Assembly: GCA_021839785.1 (NCBI GenBank)
Contig: JAKCAB010000884.1
Coordinates: 1 to 5,690 of the forward strand
Direction: 5' to 3'
Length of the DNA stretch: 5,690 nt
DNA from: a bacterium
GTDB lineage: Bacteria; Verrucomicrobiota; Verrucomicrobiae; Limisphaerales; J093
Shown here: positions 1 through 5,690 of the stretch, piece after piece
Position numbering within the stretch: the first letter of the stretch is position 1
Layout of the letters: the number at the start of each line of letters is the position of its first letter
The notes under the pieces: generated by a model
Seen by the model: the letters and a program-made list of their open reading frames with translations, nothing else
Databases searched by the model: none
Told to the model about the DNA's origin: nothing
Position numbers and translations under genes: made by a program

Positions 1-1987
1 TGAAGTCCACCCCCGTGTTGCCGTATTCGTTGGAGATGAACACATACGGCGGACGGCCCGCGAAGATGCCGACCCCGCCCCGCACCTGTTCCCGGCCGTC
101 ACCATGCAGGTCGTAGTTGAAGCCGACGCGCGGGGACCACAGCGGGCTGCTGGGCGTGATGTCCGTGCGATAGCCGAAGTAGGCTTGGGCCAGCGGGTTC
201 GCGTGCGGCGTATCCGGATACTGCGGGAGGTCCAGCCGGATGCCGTAGGTCACCGTCACGTTCGAACGCACGCGCCATTGGTCGCCGGCATAGAAGCCGA
301 ACTGGCGCACGCCAAACCGCGCGGACTGCTGGGGATCGCTGGTCGCCGAGTAGCTGTAGTCATACGATTGCGCGAGTCCCGCCGCGAAGTTCGCGAGGCT
401 GGAGAACCTGTAGGTCCCGAAGTTGTCACGGATGAACAGGTTCCGGAACTTGAACAGCTGGTTGCTCGAGCCCAGGGTGAAGGCGTGGTGTCCCTTGAGC
501 AGCGTCAGCGAGTCGGTCAGCTCGAGGATGTCCTGGTCGAGTTGATTCGCCGTGGAGAACTGCTCGCGGCCCGACTGAATCGTGACGCCGGGCGCCAGCG
601 TGACATTGACCTGCGGGAACGGCCGCTGCTCGAACGGCTGCGGCTCGCGATGATCGCGCACCGTCGTGTAGGCCACGCGCAGTTCGTTGACCGCGCGCCC
701 AAACGTCGAGTTCAACTGCCCGACCGTCGAGTGCGTCTTGTCCACGAAACGGTAGATATTGTCCGGCGTCTTGAACGAGAACTGCGACGGGAAGCCGACA
801 TCGGTGAGCGCGTCGATGTAATTGTGACGCACCGTCAACTCGTGGCCCCGGCCCAGGTTGAAGTCCATGCGGCCGAAGTACTTATTGTTGTCGGTCTTGC
901 GGCCGAACTCGGCCTTCGGATCCGGCGACGGCGTGTACCCGTACGTGTTCGACAGAATCGACAGGTACTGATCCACGAGGTCCGCGCTGCCGGCGAACTT
1001 CACGCCCGTGCCGCCCACGGACACGCCGGTCGGCCTGAGGCGGCGGTACGCTTCACCGGAACCGAAGAAGAACGCCCGATTCGTGATCAGCCGACCGCCC
1101 AGGCTGCCGCCCGCCTGCTTCTCGTTGAACTTCGAGATCGGCGTACCGGTCGTGCCCTTCCCCACCCATTTCTGATCGCGGCCGAAATAGAAGACCGAGC
1201 CGTGGAACGCGTTGCTGCCGCTCTTGGTAATGGCGTTGATGCCGCCGCCCGAGAACCCGCCCTGCCGCACGTCGTAGGGCGAGACGACCAGCTGAATTTC
1301 TTGGATGGCATCGAACGCGATCGGCTGCGTCTCCATGCCGCCGCCGGGCACGCCGCCCGAGCTCGACAGCCCGAACAGATCGTTGTTCAGCGCGCCGTCA
1401 ATCTGGATGCTGTTGGTGCGGTAGCTGCTGCCGGCCACCGACATCACGGTCGCGCCGTCACCACCCGCGCCGCCCACCGCGTTGAACAGCGGGTTGGTGC
1501 GCGCGAGGTCGAAGATGCTGCGCGAGATCGTCGGCAGCACGTCTTTGACGGCATTCGAGATGTTGCCGCCCGCGCCGGCGCGCGCGGTGTCGATCGCCTG
1601 CGACTCAGCGGTGACCTGCACCGTTTCGGTGACGCCCGCCAGGCTGAGCTTCGCCGAAACGCTGCGCTCCTCGCCCAGCGCCACCGTGATGTCCTTCAGG
1701 ACCTCGTCTTTGAAGCCCGACAGTTTGACGGTCACCGTGTACGGACCACCGACGCGTACGTTGAGCATCGTGAACCGGCCATCGGCCTGGGTCACGGCTT
1801 CGTACACCGTGCCCGTGGGCGTGTGCACCGCCACGACGGTCGCGCCGGGCAAGACCCCGCCTTGCGGATCCACAACCGAACCCGAAATGGTGCCGGTCGT
1901 GATGGTCTGCGCCCCCGCGGGCACCGCACACAGGACTCCGGCCACCAACAGCGCACCGGCCAGACAACTTCGTACCAAACGATCCAT
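1..1987 (-). CDS. Oar-like TonB-dependent outer-membrane receptor, N-terminal 662 residues (C-terminus beyond window)
   Basis: Seen: the frame is open from the ATG at 1987 to the window edge, 662 codons with no stop or frameshift. Residues 1-26 form a signal peptide (hydrophobic core ALLVAGVLCAV, cleavage after AGA before Gln27). Residues ~30-115 match a carboxypeptidase-regulatory-like beta-sandwich (SGSVVDPQGGVLPGATV). ETVQVTA at 121-127 resembles a TonB box. Residues ~148-256 form the plug (DVLPTISRS, SIQIDGALNNDLFGL, SPYDVRQGGFSGGGINAITK), and the visible barrel begins near 260 (FKFRNLFIRDNFGTYRF, FYAGDQWRVRSNVTVTYG). The start is supported by an AAGGAGA ribosome site 6 nt upstream. Known of the family: outer-membrane beta-barrels with an N-terminal extension, related to Myxococcus Oar and large in number in Acidobacteriota. 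It is a tandem paralogue of the receptor at 2110-5211; by alignment about 370 residues are missing past the edge. The mature visible part has no cysteine. Inferred: outer-membrane uptake or export; substrate unknown. Confidence 0.95.
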   Translation of the reverse strand, partial: MDRLVRSCLAGALLVAGVLCAVPAGAQTITTGTISGSVVDPQGGVLPGATVVAVHTPTGTVYEAVTQADGRFTMLNVRVGGPYTVTVKLSGFKDEVLKDITVALGEERSVSAKLSLAGVTETVQVTAESQAIDTARAGAGGNISNAVKDVLPTISRSIFDLARTNPLFNAVGGAGGDGATVMSVAGSSYRTNSIQIDGALNNDLFGLSSSGGVPGGGMETQPIAFDAIQEIQLVVSPYDVRQGGFSGGGINAITKSGSNAFHGSVFYFGRDQKWVGKGTTGTPISKFNEKQAGGSLGGRLITNRAFFFGSGEAYRRLRPTGVSVGGTGVKFAGSADLVDQYLSILSNTYGYTPSPDPKAEFGRKTDNNKYFGRMDFNLGRGHELTVRHNYIDALTDVGFPSQFSFKTPDNIYRFVDKTHSTVGQLNSTFGRAVNELRVAYTTVRDHREPQPFEQRPFPQVNVTLAPGVTIQSGREQFSTANQLDQDILELTDSLTLLKGHHAFTLGSSNQLFKFRNLFIRDNFGTYRFSSLANFAAGLAQSYDYSYSATSDPQQSARFGVRQFGFYAGDQWRVRSNVTVTYGIRLDLPQYPDTPHANPLAQAYFGYRTDITPSSPLWSPRVGFNYDLHGDGREQVRGGVGIFAGRPPYVFISNEYGNTGVDF

Positions 1988-1993
1988 CCAGTT

Positions 1994-2000
1994 TCTCCTT
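1994..2000 (-). promoter_or_regulatory. Shine-Dalgarno of the second (partial) receptor
   Basis: Read on the minus strand, AAGGAGA lies 6 nt upstream of the ATG at 1987 (7 nt from its GGAG core). It is nearly a full anti-16S match and fixes the start codon. The ATG at 2010 is in another frame. Confidence 0.75.
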
Positions 2001-2056
2001 CGATGAACACACGGCAGGGGCATCCCTATGATCTGCGCGAACCGCCCTCAAACACA

Positions 2057-2088
2057 AACGCCCGGCCAGCAGGTGCTGGCCGGGCGTT
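2057..2088 (-). terminator. Intrinsic terminator after the complete receptor gene
   Basis: A perfect 14-bp inverted repeat (arms 2057-2070 and 2075-2088; AACGCCCGGCCAGC on the plus strand) encloses a 4-nt loop. On the minus strand the GC-rich stem is followed by TTGTGTTTG, an interrupted U-tract, whereas the plus strand has no T-run after the stem. It therefore serves minus-strand transcription arriving from the receptor gene, whose TAG stop at 2110-2112 is 21 nt before the stem. The imperfect U-tract suggests that some read-through into the next receptor gene is possible. Confidence 0.8.
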
Positions 2089-2109
2089 GGATCGTACGAT
2101 GCGGACGAA

Positions 2110-5100
2110 CTAGAACCGGAGGCGGCCGCCGAGCTGCATCTGCCACCGCGACCGGAGATCGTCGCGCTGGAACTTGTTGAAGCTCGGCCCGGTCATGAAC
2201 CCGATGTTGTACGTCGTGATCTGACCGTTGGAGATCACCGGCGTCACCGGCTGGATCTCGTTATACGTCGCGTACCGCTGCTGGCCGCTGTAGGCATCGA
2301 GGAGGTTGAGCACGTTCAGGATATCGAGCGTGATCTCGGCCTTGACCCGGTGGAACGGCAGCGCCACGTTGACGCGCATGTCGAGCTGGTTCTGCCACGG
2401 AGCGCGGCACGCGTTGCGCGGGATGATCTGGCCCACGTACTTCGCCAGGCACGGGTCGTTCTGCACGAACGTCAGCAGGTTGTTATACGTGCCGCCCGTG
2501 AACGCCACTTCCGAGGCCGAGGCCGGGATGTAGAGCAGATCGTTGCCAAAGCGGCCGTCGCCGTTCACGTCCCCGAAGTACGCCAGCGTGTACGGCCGGC
2601 CCGACTGGCCCGAGTAGTACGCCGACACGGTCGCCTTCGACCCCTTGAAGAGCGGCACGTCGTACGACGCCGAGAAGTTCACGCGGTTGCCCGGATCGTA
2701 GACCGAGGTCGCGAGCGGCGGGTTGTTCGTGTCGCCCGGGACGTAGACGTTGCCCCAGTTCGACGCCGCCTGACTCGACGTGCCGTCCATCACCGACTTG
2801 GACTTCCCGTAGAGGTACGACGCCGAGAAGTACCAGCCGTTCTTGAACGGCCGGCGCACTTCGAACATCTGGCTCCACGAGTAGCCCTGGTTGGAGTTGG
2901 TCAGGAAGATCACGTCGCTGAAGGACGTGATCTTGCGCGTGAAGACCGGACGGCCGTCCAGATTGCGCGTGGCGCCCGAGAGCACGTAGTTCAGGTTCTG
3001 GTACTTGATGTCGCGAATGTTGCGCGTGAACAGGAATTCGGTGGATCCGATGAGGCCCCAGGGCAACGTGGTGTCGTAGCCCAGGTTGCCGCGCAGCAGC
3101 ACCGGGTACTTGTAGTTCGGGTCCAGCAGGTCGATCTCGTTCGAGAACGACGAGCCGCTCGCGCCCACGACCACCTTCGGCTGGTTCGCCGCGTCGGCCA
3201 CGAACGGAATCCGGTTGTTGTTCGAGTTGCTCGCGCCGATACGGTTGAACTCGTTGCCGGTGTTGCCGTACTGGTTCGACAGCCACACATACGGCGTCCG
3301 GCCGTTGAACATGCCGAGGCCGCCGCGCACCTGTTTCGAGCCGTCACCCGTGGTGTCCCAATTGAAGCCGATGCGCGGCGACCACTGGACGCCCTTGGGC
3401 GCCACATCGGTGTTGTATCCGAAGTTCGTCACCGCCACCGCGTTCGCCGTCGGCTTGTCCGGGAACATCGGCACGTCGATGCGCCCGCCGTACGTCAACG
3501 TGACGTTCGGCCGCACGCGCCACTGGTCGCCCACGTAGAAACCCATCTGCCGGACGGCGAACTTGGCCGCCTGCTTCGGGTCGCTGGTCGCCGAGAAGCT
3601 GTAGTCGAACTGCTGCGCCAGCCCCTGGTTGAAGAAGTCGAGCGTGTTGAACGTGTAGGTACCGAAGTTGTCGCGGATGAACAGGTTCCGGAACTTGAAG
3701 AACTCGTTGTGCGTGCCGACCGTGATCGTGTGGCGGCCGCGCAGCATCGTAAAGTCGTCGTTGAGCTCGAAGATGTCCTGGTCGAGTTCGTTGGCGGTCG
3801 AGAAGTTCTCGCGGCCCGACGTGATCTGGATGCCCGAGGCCAGGCGCACCGTCACGCGCGGGAACGGCTTCGCCTCGTTCGGCTGCGCGCCGCGGCGGTC
3901 GCGGATCCTCGAATACGCCACCCGGAACTCGTTCACGCTCTTGCCGAACGCGGAGTTGAGCTGCAGCACCGACGAGTTCGTCTTCGACCTGATCCGATAG
4001 AAGCCGTCCGGCGTCGTGTAGCTCGACGTGCTGCCGCCACCGATGTCGTTCAGGCCGTTCACGTAATTGTGGCGAATCGTCAGCCGGTGGCGCGAGCTGA
4101 GATTGAAGTCCATCTTGCCGAGGAACTTGTCGCTCTTCGTCGTGCGGCTGAACTGATCCTTCGCCGCGTCCACCGTGTAGCCGTACTTGTTCTGGAGGAT
4201 GCTGAGGTACTGGTCCACCAGGGCGCTGTCGCCGCGGAACATCTGCCCGCAGCCGCTGATGCAGAACCCGGTCGGGGTCATCTTCCGGCCCCAATCCGCG
4301 TTGCCGAAGAAGAACGCCTTGTTCTCGATCACGCGGCCGCCGAGGCTACCGCCCCCCTGCTTGTCGCTGAATCTCGCGACCGCCGTGTGCGTCAAACCCT
4401 TGCCCACCCACGACTGGTTGCGGCCGAAGAAGAAGGCCGAGCCGGAGAACTGGTTCGTGCCGCTGCGCGTGATGGCGTTGATCCCGCCGCCCGAGAACCC
4501 GCCCTGCCGCACGTCGTACGGCGAAACCACGAGCTGGATTTCCTGGATCGCGTCGAGGCTGATCGGCTGCGTGTCCGTCTGGCCGCCCGGCGTGCCCGTC
4601 TCGGCCAGGCCGAACAGGTCGTTGTTGGCCGCGCCGTCAATCTGAATGCTGTTGTAGCGCGCGTTGCGCCCCGCCACCGACACCGCGGTCACCGTGTTGT
4701 TCGTGGTGACGGCGTTGAAGTACGGATTCACGCGCACGATGTCGATCAGGCTGCGCGAAATCGTCGGCAGGACGTCCTTTTCCGCTCCGGAAATGTTGGC
4801 GCCCGCGCCGGCGCGCGTCGTGTCGATCAGCGCCGCGTTGCCAACCACCTCAACCTGCGTCGTCAGGCTCGCGAGTTCGAGCTTGAAGTTGATGGTGGCC
4901 TCCTCGCCGAGCTTCACCACCACGTCCTTCTGCTCCTGATCCTTGAAGCCGGACATGGATACGCGGACCGTGTACGGCCCGCCGACGCGCAGATTCAGCA
5001 GCAGATACGAACCATCCGCCCCCGACACGCCCTCATAGCGGGTGCCGGTCGGCACGTGCAGGGCGGTGACCGTGGCCCCGGGCAGCACGCCGCCCTGTTG

Positions 5101-5211
5101 ATCGACGACCTTGCCGACGAGATTGCCCGTCGTCACCTGCGCCGACGCGGTCGCGGCAAACAGCACGACCGTGCACAGCGCGACGCTCAAACTACTCAAC
5201 GCTTTTTTCAT
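2110..5211 (-). CDS. Oar-like TonB-dependent outer-membrane receptor, complete (1033 aa)
   Basis: Seen: signal peptide 1-24 (MKK start, core VALCTVVLFAA, cleavage ASA before Gln25). A carboxypeptidase-regulatory-like domain covers ~28-113 (VGKVVDQQGGVLPGATVTAL). The linker TTQVEVVGN (117-125) sits where a TonB box is expected but matches the consensus poorly. The plug covers ~145-255 (DVLPTISRSL, SIQIDGAANNDLFGL, SPYDVRQGGFSGGGINAITR). The barrel runs from ~258 to 1033 and includes a DVNGDGRFGNDL loop (881-892) like a calcium-binding turn, the family motif DILNVLN (963-969), and C-terminal GGRLRF with the terminal Phe used by the BAM machinery. Cysteines at 317/321 and 921/935 form two close pairs. 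The length of about 1000-1100 residues is usual for the family. A GGAG site 8 nt upstream supports the start. Known: outer-membrane receptors energised by TonB-ExbB-ExbD; Myxococcus Oar affects development. Inferred: ligand unknown. No degradation or transport partners adjoin it, so this is not evidently a SusCD-type locus. Confidence 0.96.
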   Translation of the reverse strand: MKKALSSLSVALCTVVLFAATASAQVTTGNLVGKVVDQQGGVLPGATVTALHVPTGTRYEGVSGADGSYLLLNLRVGGPYTVRVSMSGFKDQEQKDVVVKLGEEATINFKLELASLTTQVEVVGNAALIDTTRAGAGANISGAEKDVLPTISRSLIDIVRVNPYFNAVTTNNTVTAVSVAGRNARYNSIQIDGAANNDLFGLAETGTPGGQTDTQPISLDAIQEIQLVVSPYDVRQGGFSGGGINAITRSGTNQFSGSAFFFGRNQSWVGKGLTHTAVARFSDKQGGGSLGGRVIENKAFFFGNADWGRKMTPTGFCISGCGQMFRGDSALVDQYLSILQNKYGYTVDAAKDQFSRTTKSDKFLGKMDFNLSSRHRLTIRHNYVNGLNDIGGGSTSSYTTPDGFYRIRSKTNSSVLQLNSAFGKSVNEFRVAYSRIRDRRGAQPNEAKPFPRVTVRLASGIQITSGRENFSTANELDQDIFELNDDFTMLRGRHTITVGTHNEFFKFRNLFIRDNFGTYTFNTLDFFNQGLAQQFDYSFSATSDPKQAAKFAVRQMGFYVGDQWRVRPNVTLTYGGRIDVPMFPDKPTANAVAVTNFGYNTDVAPKGVQWSPRIGFNWDTTGDGSKQVRGGLGMFNGRTPYVWLSNQYGNTGNEFNRIGASNSNNNRIPFVADAANQPKVVVGASGSSFSNEIDLLDPNYKYPVLLRGNLGYDTTLPWGLIGSTEFLFTRNIRDIKYQNLNYVLSGATRNLDGRPVFTRKITSFSDVIFLTNSNQGYSWSQMFEVRRPFKNGWYFSASYLYGKSKSVMDGTSSQAASNWGNVYVPGDTNNPPLATSVYDPGNRVNFSASYDVPLFKGSKATVSAYYSGQSGRPYTLAYFGDVNGDGRFGNDLLYIPASASEVAFTGGTYNNLLTFVQNDPCLAKYVGQIIPRNACRAPWQNQLDMRVNVALPFHRVKAEITLDILNVLNLLDAYSGQQRYATYNEIQPVTPVISNGQITTYNIGFMTGPSFNKFQRDDLRSRWQMQLGGRLRF

Positions 5212-5219
5212 TACGAAGT

Positions 5220-5223
5220 CTCC
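5220..5223 (-). promoter_or_regulatory. Shine-Dalgarno of the complete receptor
   Basis: GGAG on the minus strand, 8 nt before the ATG at 5211. The following MKK plus hydrophobic signal sequence agrees with this start. Confidence 0.65.
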
Positions 5224-5237
5224 AGAGTCCAGTGAAT

Positions 5238-5274
5238 TCAGCCGAACACGAGCGTCAGAGAACGCCCCGGCTGA
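5238..5274 (-). other. Nested stem-loop in the predicted 5' leader of the complete receptor
   Basis: A perfect 7-bp inverted repeat (TCAGCCG at 5238-5244, CGGCTGA at 5268-5274) encloses 23 nt. Inside it, a second 4-bp pairing (GCGT 5252-5255 with ACGC 5262-5265) closes a 6-nt loop. If transcription starts near 5277, this hairpin forms the first nucleotides of the mRNA, leaving the ribosome site at 5220-5223 free. It could protect the 5' end or be a protein-binding site; it matches no riboswitch family that I recognise. There is no U-tract, so a terminator is unlikely. Confidence 0.35.
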
Positions 5275-5282
5275 GGCTCCGA

Positions 5283-5291
5283 AGTATAGCA
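5283..5291 (-). promoter_or_regulatory. Candidate extended -10 promoter for the complete receptor
   Basis: The minus strand reads TGCTATACT: a TG extended -10 motif followed by TATACT (5288-5283), a 5/6 match to TATAAT, in otherwise GC-rich DNA. The predicted start is near 5276-5278, giving a leader of about 65 nt. No good -35 hexamer is present at 16-18 bp; the best is a 3/6 match. This fits either extended -10 recognition or activator dependence. Confidence 0.5.
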
Positions 5292-5300
5292 GTACGGCCC

Positions 5301-5318
5301 GTGACGTCCGTATGACGG
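5301..5318 (-). promoter_or_regulatory. PHO-box-like direct repeat replacing the -35 element
   Basis: On the minus strand two heptamers, CCGTCAT (5318-5312) and ACGTCAC (5307-5301), share CGTCA with an 11-bp period. Compared with PHO-box half-sites CTGTCAT and CTGTCAC they match at 6/7 and 5/7 positions. The 4-bp spacer (ACGG) is not AT-rich as in the consensus. The site ends 12 bp before the TATACT -10, close to the arrangement of PhoB-activated promoters. A GCCCGT/ACGGGC inverted repeat (5297-5302, 5315-5320) overlaps it, so a dimeric repressor operator is an alternative. No regulator gene is in view. Confidence 0.25.
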
Positions 5319-5373
5319 GCGGCGCGCGGCGGGGTTGCGGGTCCGGACACCGCCGGCCGCGCGGCTGAACCGG

Positions 5374-5690
5374 TTACTTGATCGCCTTGGGCGGCGGCTT
5401 GAGGGTGTATTCCTTCGTGTACGTGAGCTCGACGCCCGGGCGATTCACCCGGATCTCGATCATCCGGCGCCGCTTGAGCGGATCGGGGTTGTTCGAGTAG
5501 TACCCGAGGATGTAGTAATCGCTGGCCTCGGCGTCAATGCGCTTCAGGGCCTTGTCAAAGTCATTCTGATTGACCACGGCAAACCCGCCCGTCAGCTCCG
5601 CGATGACGCGCAGCGTGTCCTGTGACGTCCGGACGTTGTCCATGTACTCCGACGTGCTCACGTCGGTCTCGTCGAGATCGGGTCCCCCGG
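5374..5690 (-). CDS. VWFA-related (acidobacterial type) protein, C-terminal 104 residues
   Basis: Seen: the frame is open from the window edge to TAA at 5374-5376; the GTG at 5661 is internal because coding continues upstream without a stop. The visible part begins GGPDLDETD and continues with LRVIAELTGGFAV, DFDKALKRIDAEASDYYILGYYSN, RRRMIEIRVNRPGVELTYTKEY and a proline/lysine-rich tail (LKPPPKAIK). The TGG turn, the YYILGYY strand and the closing 'IRV.RPGVE' strand are the hallmarks of the C-terminal half of the VWFA-related domain named from Acidobacteria. Known: these are usually secreted proteins with a von Willebrand factor A fold; their role is undefined. The MIDAS residues and signal peptide would be outside the window. 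The gene is co-directional with the receptors, 162 bp upstream. No clean terminator follows its stop, only GC-rich imperfect dyads around 5319-5365. Confidence 0.85.
   Translation of the reverse strand, partial: GGPDLDETDVSTSEYMDNVRTSQDTLRVIAELTGGFAVVNQNDFDKALKRIDAEASDYYILGYYSNNPDPLKRRRMIEIRVNRPGVELTYTKEYTLKPPPKAIK

Noticed and set aside
2028..2057. Possible promoter for the partial receptor: TTGTGT (2057-2052) and GATCAT (2033-2028) on the minus strand, spacer 18.
   Set aside because: Only 3/6 and 4/6 consensus matches, and the upstream hexamer overlaps the terminator U-tract. Not stronger than chance.
2091..2100. Perfect 10-bp palindrome ATCGTACGAT between the receptor stop codon and the terminator.
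   Set aside because: A single short palindrome after a stop codon has no context as an operator or attachment site.
104..2113. A 669-codon plus-strand frame over the partial receptor.
   Set aside because: Same codon-register antisense artefact; it also runs through the intergenic terminator and shows no protein family features.
3344..4294. Other minus- and plus-strand frames of 60-316 codons inside the receptor genes.
   Set aside because: Composition is dominated by Arg, Pro, Ala and Gly as expected for shifted frames of GC-rich genes. None shows a domain, and all overlap a confidently identified gene.
1230..4518. The repeated block in both receptors, considered as a mobile element or site-specific inversion site.
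   Set aside because: The copies are direct, in frame and embedded in homologous coding sequence, so paralogy explains them; there are no recombinase genes or terminal inverted repeats.
2350..5235. A 961-codon open frame on the plus strand spanning nearly the whole complete receptor, rich in Arg, Val and His.
   Set aside because: It is in exact codon register with the receptor on the other strand, so a stop would need sense codons TTA, CTA or TCA, which GC-rich genes avoid. The product has Arg/Val/Ala/His-rich low-complexity composition and no recognisable domain, while the minus strand encodes a clear receptor.
5319..5365. GC-rich dyads after the VWFA-related gene, considered as a terminator.
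   Set aside because: Pairings are imperfect and mutually exclusive, and no T-run follows on the minus strand, so an intrinsic terminator is not supported.

Overview
The window looks like a piece of a GC-rich Acidobacteriota genome, most plausibly of the Vicinamibacteria type. This rests on two protein families that are typical of, and expanded in, that phylum: very large Oar-like TonB-dependent receptors with an N-terminal carboxypeptidase-regulatory-like domain, and the 'VWFA-related' protein family first defined in Acidobacteria. The assignment is inferred from protein content, not from a marker gene.

All three real genes lie on the minus strand, so the biological order runs from high to low coordinates. 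(1) 5690-5374: the last 104 residues of a VWFA-related protein whose start is outside the window. (2) 5373-5212: a 162-bp intergenic region with a candidate promoter (extended -10 TGCTATACT), a direct repeat resembling a PHO box where a -35 element would sit, a nested stem-loop in the predicted leader, and a good Shine-Dalgarno. (3) 5211-2110: a complete 1033-residue Oar-like TonB-dependent receptor. (4) 2109-1988: a 122-bp gap with a strong intrinsic terminator (14-bp perfect stem) and the Shine-Dalgarno of the next gene. (5) 1987-1: the first 662 residues of a second receptor, a clear tandem paralogue of the first, cut by the window edge. I translated this last frame codon by codon and found no stop or frameshift.

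The two receptors share signal peptide, regulatory-like domain, plug and barrel and align almost throughout, so they arose by tandem duplication. They should sit in the outer membrane, and if they are active transporters they would depend on TonB-ExbB-ExbD. Their substrates cannot be read from the sequence. The terminator between them argues against a simple two-gene operon. There are no RNA genes, mobile elements, CRISPR arrays or integration scars. The long plus-strand reading frames are antisense shadows of the receptor genes. I see no clear novel system; the best leads are the regulatory region upstream of the complete receptor and the mosaic conservation between the two paralogues.
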